Assembly (NCBI GenBank): GCA_021778165.1
Contig: JAJYCU010000052.1
Span: 1 to 5,356, forward strand
From: a bacterium
GTDB lineage: Bacteria; Patescibacteria; Saccharimonadia; Saccharimonadales; UBA4665
Direction: 5' to 3'
Length of the DNA stretch: 5,356 nucleotides
Position 1 is the first letter of the stretch, and each line of letters starts with the position of its first letter. The notes beneath the pieces were generated by a model. It was given only the letters and a program-made list of their open reading frames with translations, was not told the DNA's origin and made no database searches. Shown in pieces: positions 1 to 5,328 of the stretch. The position numbers and the translations under genes were made by a program.

Positions 1-3000
1 CTACAGGAACAGATAATATCTACGGTTCTCAAATTAATAATTTTGGTAATACAACAATTGAATCAGGGTATACATTAGATTTAGTTTCTGGTTATGCCAG
101 CATAACCGGTTTAGCAAGTGGTGGTGCCAACACCTTAACAGTTGACAATAATACTTCTGGTGGAAGTCCTTTGGTAATTAAGAACGCAGGTACTGCTGTA
201 TTTACGATTGCAAACGGTGGTAGTGTTACTGCTACTCAAAATCTTTTAGTCCAAGGTTCAGGAGGAATTACAATCGGATCAAATACAAATAATGGTCAAG
301 TAGTGCTTGATAGTGGGTCAACATCCACCACATTAGTCACAGGAGCACCGAGTACTAATATCAGCCTTTCTTTACCGAACACAGGGGGAGTATTGTGTAC
401 TACTTCGACATGTGTAGCGGGATCAGCCTCTTCTTATATACAGAATCAGTCATCATCAGCGCAAACAGCAAATTTTTGGATTCAAGGTGTTTCGAATACC
501 GTAACTGCAAAACTCGAGAGTGGATCGGGAAGTAGTGACATATTGGATCTACTAAATAATGGCGGCTCGATTGTTGATAAAATTGATAACAACGGTAATC
601 TAACTGCCGCTAGTGGTACATTCAGTATTTCTGGAACTGGTGTGAGCTCACCAGTTATTACCTCCCCAGTTTTAAATACAACGGCCAGTGCTTTAACTAC
701 AGGCAATAATATCTCAATTCAACCAGGTAGTGTTAGTGGAACATCGGGCACTGGTGCATCTGTAAATATTCAGGGTGGTTTAGAGTCTATTTCAGGCACG
801 GGAGGCAGTGTAAACATTACTGCCGGTAATGGATCGGTTATTGCTGGTTCAATCAATTTGGGTCAGACTACAACTTCTGCAATAAACCTTTACTCGAACA
901 CTACTGTTAATGGAGCAAGCACCTTAACAGTTGGCGGAAATACTGCGTTAAATGGACCTCAATTAACATCAACCTCTACTAGTCTAGCTGTATTCAACAC
1001 TAATGTTACAACCACTAATCTTTTTGGAGCAGCCACTGCAATAAATCTTGGAGCAGCCAACGCAACTATTACAGGAGGAGGAGCACTAACAATCCAAAGT
1101 GGTGGTACAAACACAGGACTTAGTCTACTTTCCAACGGCAGTGGTGTGCTAGCTGTTGATACTGGTACTTCAGGGACTGTAAATGTGGGTACATCTACTG
1201 CACAATATATAAATATCGGTAGTGTTGGTTCTACTGCTAAGTCAGATACCATAACAATAGGTAATTCTACCGGAGGAACACAAACGGTAGTTGTAGGCTC
1301 AACTCAATCAACTTCAACACTTAATCTTCAAGGTGGAACTAGTAGTATATCTATTTCCTCAAATGGTGTATTAATACCCACAGGGAGCGTCTTTACTAAT
1401 AATAGTGCAACTTTGTATGGTGCATCGGTTATTCCTAATCAGACGACGAGTGGAGTTTTACCAGCATCGGTCAATACTTACACGGCGTTTACTATTGCCC
1501 AAACTACGGCGAGCCTAACCTTTACTCTTCCGAATCCATCACCCACTACAGCTGGAAGGATAATTTATATTACTAATACGGGCTCTGTAAGTTTCTCTCT
1601 TTATGGAGTAGTTGCAATTCCTGGTACAACAGAAGATTATTTCTGGAATGGTACAGCCTGGACTGTAAACGGTAGTGGAACAACAGGTCAATACATTCAA
1701 AATTCATATTCATCAGAACAAACAGGAGCGAATATATATATTCAGAGTGCTGCTTCTCAAGTCGCAGAAGTAATTCAAGGTGCAGCAGGACAAAACATAA
1801 TAAACTTCGATTCAAGTGCAGGGCTAACTCCTGTATTATCCGTTCTTTCGAGTGGGAATATACAATTTAATCAGACAGCTAACATAGCCACTGCTACAGG
1901 TAACTTATCAATTGATAGCGGTACAACTGGGATACTTAACCTAGGTGTTACAAATGCAGCCACTATTAATTTAGGTACAGAAGCTATTTCTGCAGGCACG
2001 GAAAATATTAATATTGGAAATGGAGCGACTTCCTCCGGTGCTGATAATGTTACTTTGGGTTCAAGTAATACAACGTCAACTCTTTTACTACAGAGCGGGT
2101 CTGGTAATATTCTATTATCATCGTCGCAAGCGACAAACAGTGGCGTGGAAATAACTAAGGGAGCTTTAAATACTTCTACTAATGCGTTTGTAGTACAGGG
2201 TTCTGCGTCTACATTTAATGATTTAAGTGTAAATAATACTGCTAACGTAGTCCAGGTAGGGTCACCAACAGCTAACGCCAATAATATTTTATTCGGATTA
2301 AATGTTTACAATACCACTGATCCAATTTCCGGTAATTTCCTAGGAGCAATGTATTATAGTACGTCCACAAATTCATTTAGGTGTTATGGCGGATCATCTC
2401 CATCGTGGCAGAACTGTGCGGCTACAGGTGGTGGTGTAACGTCTGTGGGTACCTTTGATTCACAAACTGCTAATGCGACGGGTCTGGCAATAAAAACTGG
2501 AATACTTTATGCTCAGTCAGCAAGTGTTACTTATCCAGGAATGGTTAATACCACTACTCAGTCATTTGCAGGGACCAAGACATTGACGGGTAACATAACT
2601 CAAGCAGATTCTGGTACTATTCACAATTTCAATACTGGAGGTGTAATAGGGACCGCTGCAACTACAGTCGATATATACTCGAGTTTAGACATTAACCAGT
2701 CAACATCTGGGCAGACGCTGACCATGCCTACTCCAACCGCAGGAGTAGGTCGACTGGTTTATATAAATGATATAGGCACAGCATCATTCTTAATGTACGG
2801 AGACTTAGTGTCTCCCAACACCACAGCTTCATTTATATATTCGCCTAATGGTTGGCAAGTCGTTGGTAGTCAATCCACGAATGGCGGTGGTCCTTTTATA
2901 ATGAGCCAACCCTCTAATCTTTCATTAACTACTACGACTTTGACTAATGATACATCTTTTACTTTTAATCTAGGAGCAGGTGAAACATGGTACTTTACGG

Positions 3001-4886
3001 GTAAAGCCTTAATAACTGGCGGTGGTACGAGTGGATTAGACTATACTGCAGCCGACAGTGCAACCGCTAGTACAACGGGAACAATATTTATGACCGATAC
3101 AAGTACCGGTGATCTGTCTACAGGCACTGGTCTTGGGAGTGCAATTTCTATTACCAGTACTGGAATTAATAATGCATCGGCTAATGGAACCGGTGGAGTC
3201 GTCAATTCAAATGAGGTTGATTTCGGAGGTACAGTTAAACAAGGCAACGCAGCAGGCTCAATAACCATCCAGTTTGCCTCTGATACCGGTTCATCAACTG
3301 TAGTTTTAGCTAATTCATACATGGAGGCATATCGAATAGCGGGTGCTGACTACGCTGAAACGTATTTTAATAATACGAAATCTCCGATTAATGCAGGACA
3401 ATTGGTAGCAATCGACGGTACCGGTGCTTCACAAATTAGATTAACTAATCAGGCTAATGACCCGAGTGTTATAGGTGTTGTATCGACCCAACCAGGTCAA
3501 ATAATTGGAGCCAATGATGGCATTGGGCAACCAGTAGTAGTAGGGTTAGCAGGTAGAGTACCGGTTGAAGTTAACGCCGAAGGCGGAGCTATAAAACCTG
3601 GCGATTATTTAGTCCCGAGCTCTGTACCTGGTGTAGCAATGAAAGCCTCTTCACCAGCGATGGCAATCGGTCAAGCACTAACACCATTCAATGGATCTGG
3701 TCAAGGTACGGTGATTGTATTTATAAAAAATACATACTATCCAGGGAATATTAATGCTACCAGTGTAGATATAGGCGTATCTTCAAAGATTAAGTCATTA
3801 ACGGATGGAACACTAGTAGATAGTTTGAGTATTGGCACTAATTTGGAATCACAAATTACCATAGGATCGACTAGCCAGTCTAGTACGATAAATTTGCAGT
3901 CCGGAGGTTATCAGGTAGCCTTATCTTCCGAAGGATTGAGTATTGGCACTAATTTAGCGGCTAATGGGGACATTTCGTTTGGCGGTCAAACAAATAGGAC
4001 GATAAATATCTTACAATCTAGCGTCGGTAATGGAGCTAATCTTAGTATTAGTGCTGGTAGCAGTCTTAAGGGTAACGGTGGTAATTTGATTCTGTCTGGA
4101 GGTAATTCCGATGTTGGTGGTGGCGCTGGAAGCGTGATTATAAGAACAGCTCTTGGACAAAATCAAGGTACGTTTATTGTGCAAAATTCTGATCTCACTA
4201 ATCTATTTGATGTTAATGGACAAAATAATCTAATTGTAGTGGGGAACAAGACTCCAGATTTCACTTTATCTGGGCTAGGCGATTTACTTGTAAGTGGCAT
4301 ACTGGCGAGTGGTACTCAACTACAAGTCGGAAGTAATGATAACGGTTTAGTCTATTTCGCTAACACTGCCCCTAGTAGTCAGAATGGTTTATTCAGGGGA
4401 ACTTCGAGGCCGATTAAAACAATTACTGAAATTCCTCAATTCCAAGGTTTAATTGAGGATTCGAACTTGAAAGGAATATTAACTACTGGCTTTGATAATA
4501 CACCGGGGAATTTCCATAGTTACTATAATTGGACATCTTCGGATATTTATACTGAGTCCGAGACTATGTATATTAGAATACCTGTTCCAACTGATTTTAG
4601 TGCACTTACTGCCAATGATCAGATATGTTTCAATGTTTGGTCTGATTCTAGTCTAGATACGTCGATACAGACAACTTTTTATGATGTAAAGGATCAGAGC
4701 CAGCCAGAATCATCGATTACTCCGAACCTCTCTAATACTTGGCAACAAATCTGTAGCTTAAATATTGGCGGTGAAATTGTTCCAGGAAATAATAATTTCG
4801 TAACAATTAGGATAGATTTAGCCGCTAAGAATAACCATAATATCAGGGTTGGGGAATTTAGCTTTAACTACCTAAGTGCATTTTAA
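1..4886 (+). CDS. Giant modular beta-repeat surface/fibre protein, N-terminus outside window
   Basis: Partial at the 5' end: the first full codon is at position 3 and the frame is open to the left edge, so no start or signal peptide can be seen. At least 1,627 residues are visible. The chain is dominated by Ser, Thr, Gly, Asn and Val in alternating beta-strand patterns, with few charges. In order it holds beta-repeat units (3-2339), a small Cys-pair module (2340-2417), a tail-fibre-like segment (2427-2610), a second copy of an NTG module (2661-2873), a phage-type jelly-roll-like domain (2892-3338), a DYAE/peptidase G2-like domain (3348-3746), further repeats (3747-4394) and a C-terminal domain (4395-4883). 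There is no LPxTG motif and no C-terminal membrane helix, so anchoring, if any, must lie upstream or be non-covalent. The overall pattern matches giant surface proteins of CPR bacteria (recognised from memory). The likely role is an extracellular adhesin or fibre; this is inference. A phage or prophage tail fibre is the main alternative. Confidence 0.9.
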   Translation, partial: TGTDNIYGSQINNFGNTTIESGYTLDLVSGYASITGLASGGANTLTVDNNTSGGSPLVIKNAGTAVFTIANGGSVTATQNLLVQGSGGITIGSNTNNGQVVLDSGSTSTTLVTGAPSTNISLSLPNTGGVLCTTSTCVAGSASSYIQNQSSSAQTANFWIQGVSNTVTAKLESGSGSSDILDLLNNGGSIVDKIDNNGNLTAASGTFSISGTGVSSPVITSPVLNTTASALTTGNNISIQPGSVSGTSGTGASVNIQGGLESISGTGGSVNITAGNGSVIAGSINLGQTTTSAINLYSNTTVNGASTLTVGGNTALNGPQLTSTSTSLAVFNTNVTTTNLFGAATAINLGAANATITGGGALTIQSGGTNTGLSLLSNGSGVLAVDTGTSGTVNVGTSTAQYINIGSVGSTAKSDTITIGNSTGGTQTVVVGSTQSTSTLNLQGGTSSISISSNGVLIPTGSVFTNNSATLYGASVIPNQTTSGVLPASVNTYTAFTIAQTTASLTFTLPNPSPTTAGRIIYITNTGSVSFSLYGVVAIPGTTEDYFWNGTAWTVNGSGTTGQYIQNSYSSEQTGANIYIQSAASQVAEVIQGAAGQNIINFDSSAGLTPVLSVLSSGNIQFNQTANIATATGNLSIDSGTTGILNLGVTNAATINLGTEAISAGTENINIGNGATSSGADNVTLGSSNTTSTLLLQSGSGNILLSSSQATNSGVEITKGALNTSTNAFVVQGSASTFNDLSVNNTANVVQVGSPTANANNILFGLNVYNTTDPISGNFLGAMYYSTSTNSFRCYGGSSPSWQNCAATGGGVTSVGTFDSQTANATGLAIKTGILYAQSASVTYPGMVNTTTQSFAGTKTLTGNITQADSGTIHNFNTGGVIGTAATTVDIYSSLDINQSTSGQTLTMPTPTAGVGRLVYINDIGTASFLMYGDLVSPNTTASFIYSPNGWQVVGSQSTNGGGPFIMSQPSNLSLTTTTLTNDTSFTFNLGAGETWYFTGKALITGGGTSGLDYTAADSATASTTGTIFMTDTSTGDLSTGTGLGSAISITSTGINNASANGTGGVVNSNEVDFGGTVKQGNAAGSITIQFASDTGSSTVVLANSYMEAYRIAGADYAETYFNNTKSPINAGQLVAIDGTGASQIRLTNQANDPSVIGVVSTQPGQIIGANDGIGQPVVVGLAGRVPVEVNAEGGAIKPGDYLVPSSVPGVAMKASSPAMAIGQALTPFNGSGQGTVIVFIKNTYYPGNINATSVDIGVSSKIKSLTDGTLVDSLSIGTNLESQITIGSTSQSSTINLQSGGYQVALSSEGLSIGTNLAANGDISFGGQTNRTINILQSSVGNGANLSISAGSSLKGNGGNLILSGGNSDVGGGAGSVIIRTALGQNQGTFIVQNSDLTNLFDVNGQNNLIVVGNKTPDFTLSGLGDLLVSGILASGTQLQVGSNDNGLVYFANTAPSSQNGLFRGTSRPIKTITEIPQFQGLIEDSNLKGILTTGFDNTPGNFHSYYNWTSSDIYTESETMYIRIPVPTDFSALTANDQICFNVWSDSSLDTSIQTTFYDVKDQSQPESSITPNLSNTWQQICSLNIGGEIVPGNNNFVTIRIDLAAKNNHNIRVGEFSFNYLSAF
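162..236 (+). repeat. 'F-x-V-Q-N' beta unit, copy 1
   Basis: This encodes the pattern PLVIKNAGTAVFTIANGG, which matches two later units of the form F-x-V-Q-(N/G)...(L/F)-x-V-N...V-x-V-G at 2187-2261 and 4173-4244. Such units are typical of beta-strand repeat proteins in CPR bacteria and of phage fibres. The unit starts before the TTG at 171, which supports the frame continuing upstream rather than starting there. Confidence 0.55.
435..620 (+). repeat. 'YIQN' module, copy 1
   Basis: This begins with YIQNQSSSAQTANFWIQG and continues through a strand-rich segment containing DNNGNL. A second copy starts at 1692 with YIQNSYSSEQTGANIYIQS. The shared frame is YIQN-x(2)-S-S-x-Q-T-x(3)-IQ. It is a recurrent unit of CPR surface proteins (from memory). 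Its function is unknown, probably structural. Confidence 0.6.
702..863 (+). repeat. Gly-rich stacked-strand module, copy 1
   Basis: Short strands such as ISIQPG, VNIQGG and VNITAG are separated by Gly/Ser turns (SGTSGTG, SGTGG). The regular alternation suggests a beta-solenoid or stacked-strand fold. A related segment lies at 4002-4145 with LSISAG and LILSGG strands. The fold is inferred from the pattern only. Confidence 0.5.
1203..1361 (+). repeat. 'IGS...STLNLQ...SS' unit, copy A
   Basis: This encodes INIGS, ITIGN, VVVGS and then STSTLNLQGG and SISISS. Copies B (2001-2126) and C (3819-3929) share the series (I/L)-x-I-G, (I/L)-G-S and STL(N/L)LQ-x-G followed by a strand ending in SS. The I-G-S/N steps recall the head repeats of trimeric adhesins, but that is a similarity of pattern only. 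Confidence 0.6.
1470..1679 (+). repeat. 'GRIIYITNTGS' module, copy 1
   Basis: This holds LTFTLPNPSP, then AGRIIYITNTGSVSFSLYG, then FWNGTAWTVNGSG. It aligns with 2661-2873, which reads TLTMPTPT, VGRLVYINDIGTASFLMYG and YSPNGWQVVGS. The layout (LP...P, G-R-(I/L)-(I/V)-YI, G-W-x-V) is common near tail-fibre and CPR surface modules. It is followed directly by YIQN copy 2. Confidence 0.7.
1692..1859 (+). repeat. 'YIQN' module, copy 2
   Basis: This is the second copy of the unit at 435-620, starting YIQNSYSSEQTGANIYIQS and continuing with strand segments ending near SVLSSGNI. The copies are divergent, so this is an old duplication rather than a recent one. Confidence 0.6.
2001..2126 (+). repeat. 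'IGS...STLLLQ...SS' unit, copy B
   Basis: This encodes INIGNGA, VTLGSS, STLLLQSGSG and ILLSS, aligned with copies A and C. It is shorter than copy A because one IGN step is absent. Confidence 0.55.
2187..2261 (+). repeat. 'F-x-V-Q' beta unit, copy 2
   Basis: This reads FVVQGSAS, then LSVNNTANVVQVGS, the same F-x-V-Q...V-N...V-x-V-G scheme as 162-236 and 4173-4244. Confidence 0.5.
2340..2417 (+). other. 'GAMYYST...RCY...WQNC' small Cys-pair module
   Basis: LGAMYYSTSTNSFRCYGG is followed by SWQNC, with Cys codons at 2382 and 2415. The form G-(A/S)-(M/L)-Y-Y-x-T...(R/K)-C-Y...W-x-N-C recurs in CPR surface proteins and tail-fibre-like proteins (from memory). The two Cys, eleven residues apart, are placed to form a local disulfide, consistent with an exported protein. 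Confidence 0.6.
2427..2610 (+). other. Tail-fibre-like 'PGMVNTTTQSFAGTKT' segment
   Basis: A GGG hinge and VTSVGTFDS lead into YPGMVNTTTQSFAGTKTLTG. The core (P-G-(L/M)-V-x-T-x-x-Q-(T/S)-F-x-G-x-K-T) is a motif I recognise from phage tail fibres and related bacterial appendage proteins. It supports a fibre-like, probably trimeric or elongated, structure. That oligomeric state is inference. Confidence 0.6.
2661..2873 (+). repeat. 'GRLVYINDIGT' module, copy 2
   Basis: This is the second copy of the module at 1470-1679. Here it is followed by a phage-type jelly-roll-like domain instead of a YIQN unit, which shows that modules have been recombined along the gene. Confidence 0.7.
2892..3338 (+). 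other. Phage-tail jelly-roll-like domain
   Basis: About 149 residues. An early strand pair reads NDTSFTFNLGAGETWYFTGK. The end reads GTVKQGNAAGSITIQFAS, then TVVLANSYMEAYRI. This resembles the domain in minor tail and fibre proteins of actinobacterial siphophages, with the scheme D-x-x-(L/F)-x-F-x-(V/L)-x-A-x-E-x-(W/Y) at the start and G-x-(V/L)-x-x-G-x-x-(A)-G-(T/S)-(L/I)-x-(L/I)-x-(W/F)-A-(Q/S)...(V)-x-A-x-S-(Y/W)-(L/M) at the end. This is recognition by pattern. The role is likely receptor or carbohydrate contact, or trimer packing (inference). Confidence 0.55.
3348..3746 (+). other. DYAE domain resembling peptidase G2 / intramolecular chaperone
   Basis: About 133 residues starting DYAETY, then INAGQLVAIDG, VIGVVSTQPGQIIGA, VVVGLAGRVPVEV, IKPGDYLVPSSVPGVAMKA, AIGQAL and GTVIVFI. 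The order DYAE, (G)-x-(L/V)-V-(A)-(I/L)-D, IGVVST-x-PG, G-R-(V)-P-V-x-V, GD-x-L-x-x-S-x-x-PG-x-A-M-K-A is the one I know from CPR surface proteins. It resembles the autoproteolytic chaperone domain (peptidase family G2) of phage neck-appendage and tail-spike proteins. Catalytic residues cannot be assigned from the sequence alone, so autocleavage here is a hypothesis. Confidence 0.7.
3819..3929 (+). repeat. 'IGT...STINLQ...SS' unit, copy C
   Basis: This encodes LSIGTNL, ITIGSTSQSSTINLQSGG and VALSS, aligned with copies A and B. Its first strand is repeated again at 3936 (see the 20-base direct repeat). Confidence 0.55.
3825..3955 (+). repeat. 20-base exact direct repeat (3825-3844 and 3936-3955)
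   Basis: ttgagtattggcactaattt occurs twice, 111 bases (37 codons) apart and in the same frame, each encoding LSIGTNL. Exact identity at DNA level stands out because most other repeats in this gene are similar only in protein. It may reflect recent duplication or gene conversion and could mediate in-frame deletion or expansion of one unit. Confidence 0.8.
4002..4145 (+). repeat. Gly-rich stacked-strand module, copy 2
   Basis: Strands LSISAG, LILSGG and VIIRTA are separated by KGNGGN and DVGGGAG turns. This matches the 702-863 segment in rhythm and turn composition. Confidence 0.5.
4173..4244 (+). repeat. 'F-x-V-Q-N' beta unit, copy 3
   Basis: This reads FIVQNSDLTNLFDVNGQNNL then IVVG, the clearest of the three copies of this unit. 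It sits between the Gly-rich module and the C-terminal domain. Confidence 0.6.
4395..4883 (+). other. C-terminal globular domain of CPR surface proteins
   Basis: 163 residues with a composition unlike the repeats: more charged and aromatic residues. Recognisable pieces are RGTSRPIKTITEIP, GFDNTPGNFHSYYNW, MYIRIPVPTDFSAL, ICFNVWSDSS, NTWQQICSL, FVTIRIDLAAK and IRVGEFSFNYLSAF at the very end. The order (RP-x-K...P)-(YY-x-W)-(x-VP-x-P-x-DF)-(C...W)-(W...C)-(x-IRI)-(R-x-GE-x-x-x-x-YL) matches a C-terminal domain I recall from giant CPR proteins. Cys codons at 4626 and 4752 could pair. The fold is probably a beta-sandwich; the ligand is unknown. Confidence 0.6.
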
Positions 4887-4903
4887 AGGAGAAAAAAATG
4901 TAA
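4886..4903 (+). promoter_or_regulatory. Strong Shine-Dalgarno followed by an ATG-TAA start-stop pair
   Basis: AAGGAG lies at 4886-4891, beginning on the last base of the large gene's stop codon. Six A's follow, then ATG at 4898-4900, immediately followed by TAA at 4901-4903. The ribosome binding site and spacing are ideal, yet the frame ends after one codon. It may be a regulatory minimal ORF, the relic of a lost downstream gene, or a coincidence. The sequence pattern is certain; the function is not. Confidence 0.5.
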
Positions 4904-4959
4904 AAACTATTAATTTTTTAAGTAAAAATACAAAATAAGTTAGAAAAGTGAAATACAAA

Positions 4960-5082
4960 ATGAATAAGAATAGAAAACAACAAGACGACAGATTGCTTAA
5001 AAGGCTATCAATTAAAGAAAGACGAAAGCAAGAGGAAATTAGAAAGATGATATATGACGACGAAACCTTTAGGACGATATAA
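4960..5082 (+). CDS. Short, highly charged hypothetical protein (40 aa)
   Basis: ATG 4960 to TAA 5080-5082 encodes 40 residues with 13 Lys/Arg and 8 Asp/Glu and no hydrophobic segment. The middle (about residues 8-32, including RLLKRLSIKERRKQEEIRKM) looks like a single charged alpha helix, so a cytoplasmic or nucleic-acid-contacting role is possible but unsupported. No clear Shine-Dalgarno precedes ATG 4960. An in-frame GTG at 4948 would add four residues, and that GTG overlaps a TGA (4949-4951) that closes the frame of the start-stop ATG at 4898. The ORF lies 73 bases after the large gene and points the same way, so it could share its transcript. I do not recognise the protein, and a chance ORF is possible. 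Confidence 0.45.
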   Translation: MNKNRKQQDDRLLKRLSIKERRKQEEIRKMIYDDETFRTI

Positions 5083-5098
5083 AATCAGACTTCAATGG

Positions 5099-5116
5099 AA
5101 AAAAATAGCACTATTT
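5099..5116 (-). terminator. Possible weak terminator for the minus-strand gene
   Basis: On the minus strand, AAATA (5116-5112), loop GTGC and TATTT (5107-5103) form a 5-bp AT stem that runs into a tract of seven T (5105-5099). It begins about 20 bases after the stop of the convergent gene. The stem is weak, so this is a tentative call. Confidence 0.25.
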
Positions 5117-5136
5117 GTAGTTGTGTTTTATCTCTA

Positions 5137-5328
5137 TTAACGACAGTTTTGAGGCAACAGTGCAGTTGCCTGACAATCAAATTGAATCTGTTTGGATATG
5201 TTTACTGCCGAGTTTTGTGATAGATAATGGTTAATATTTTGTAATTGTTTGTACATAACGTACATGCCGAAGATTATCCCTAGCGTGACTACAATGTACA
5301 GATAGTTAGAGAATATTAGAAAGCGCAT
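5137..5328 (-). CDS. Small single-pass membrane protein, possibly 5'-partial
   Basis: From ATG 5328 the frame encodes 63 residues, ending at TAA (5139-5137). Residues 3-26 form one hydrophobic helix (FLIF...YIVVTLGIIFGMYVMY), followed by a polar tail, KQLQNINHYLSQ, and a C-terminus with Cys52 and Cys62 ten residues apart. The frame stays open from 5328 to the right edge and adds a basic stretch (KKITVKTKG). The only Shine-Dalgarno-like bases (AAAGG) sit one base before ATG 5328, too close to work, so the real start may lie beyond the window. Basic residues before the helix favour N-inside topology, with the two Cys outside and able to form a disulfide. It is convergent with the large gene and so separately transcribed. 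Family not recognised. Confidence 0.65.
   Translation of the reverse strand: MRFLIFSNYLYIVVTLGIIFGMYVMYKQLQNINHYLSQNSAVNISKQIQFDCQATALLPQNCR
5152..5171. other. 7-bp perfect hairpin inside the small membrane-protein gene
   Basis: AGGCAAC (5152-5158) and GTTGCCT (5165-5171) pair perfectly around a six-base loop. It is the most GC-rich stem in the AT-rich 3' region. No T tract follows on either strand, so it is not a standard terminator. It lies in the codons for the C-terminal Cys-flanked segment and may be incidental. Confidence 0.4.

Noticed and set aside
171..173. TTG as the start of the large protein
   Set aside because: The same frame is open back to position 3 with the same composition and motif style, and a repeat unit begins before it. 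The gene clearly continues upstream.
482..3322. Several minus-strand open frames of 74-136 codons within the large gene
   Set aside because: They are antisense to a continuous repetitive coding frame. Their Val/Pro/Leu-rich composition is what reverse reading of Thr/Gly/Asn/Ser codons gives, and none shows a family motif.
702..4145. CRISPR-like or tandem DNA repeat array
   Set aside because: The repeats are protein-level, divergent and unevenly spaced within one coding frame.
1..4886. Recoded TGA (UGA=Gly) as in Gracilibacteria/Absconditabacteria
   Set aside because: A glycine-rich frame of 1,627 codons has no TGA at all, so the standard bacterial code fits.
4860..4886. C-terminal sorting signal (LPxTG or membrane tail)
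   Set aside because: The end reads FSFNYLSAF after a globular domain, with no LPxTG, hydrophobic helix or basic tail.
4901..4920. TAAAAA...TTTTTA stem as terminator of the giant gene
   Set aside because: The stem is purely A-T with an 8-base loop, too weak for an intrinsic terminator and easily formed by chance here.
5095..5220. Plus-strand ORF of 41 codons starting MEKNSTICSC
   Set aside because: It has no ribosome binding site, a composition without clear protein features, and overlaps the more convincing minus-strand membrane protein.
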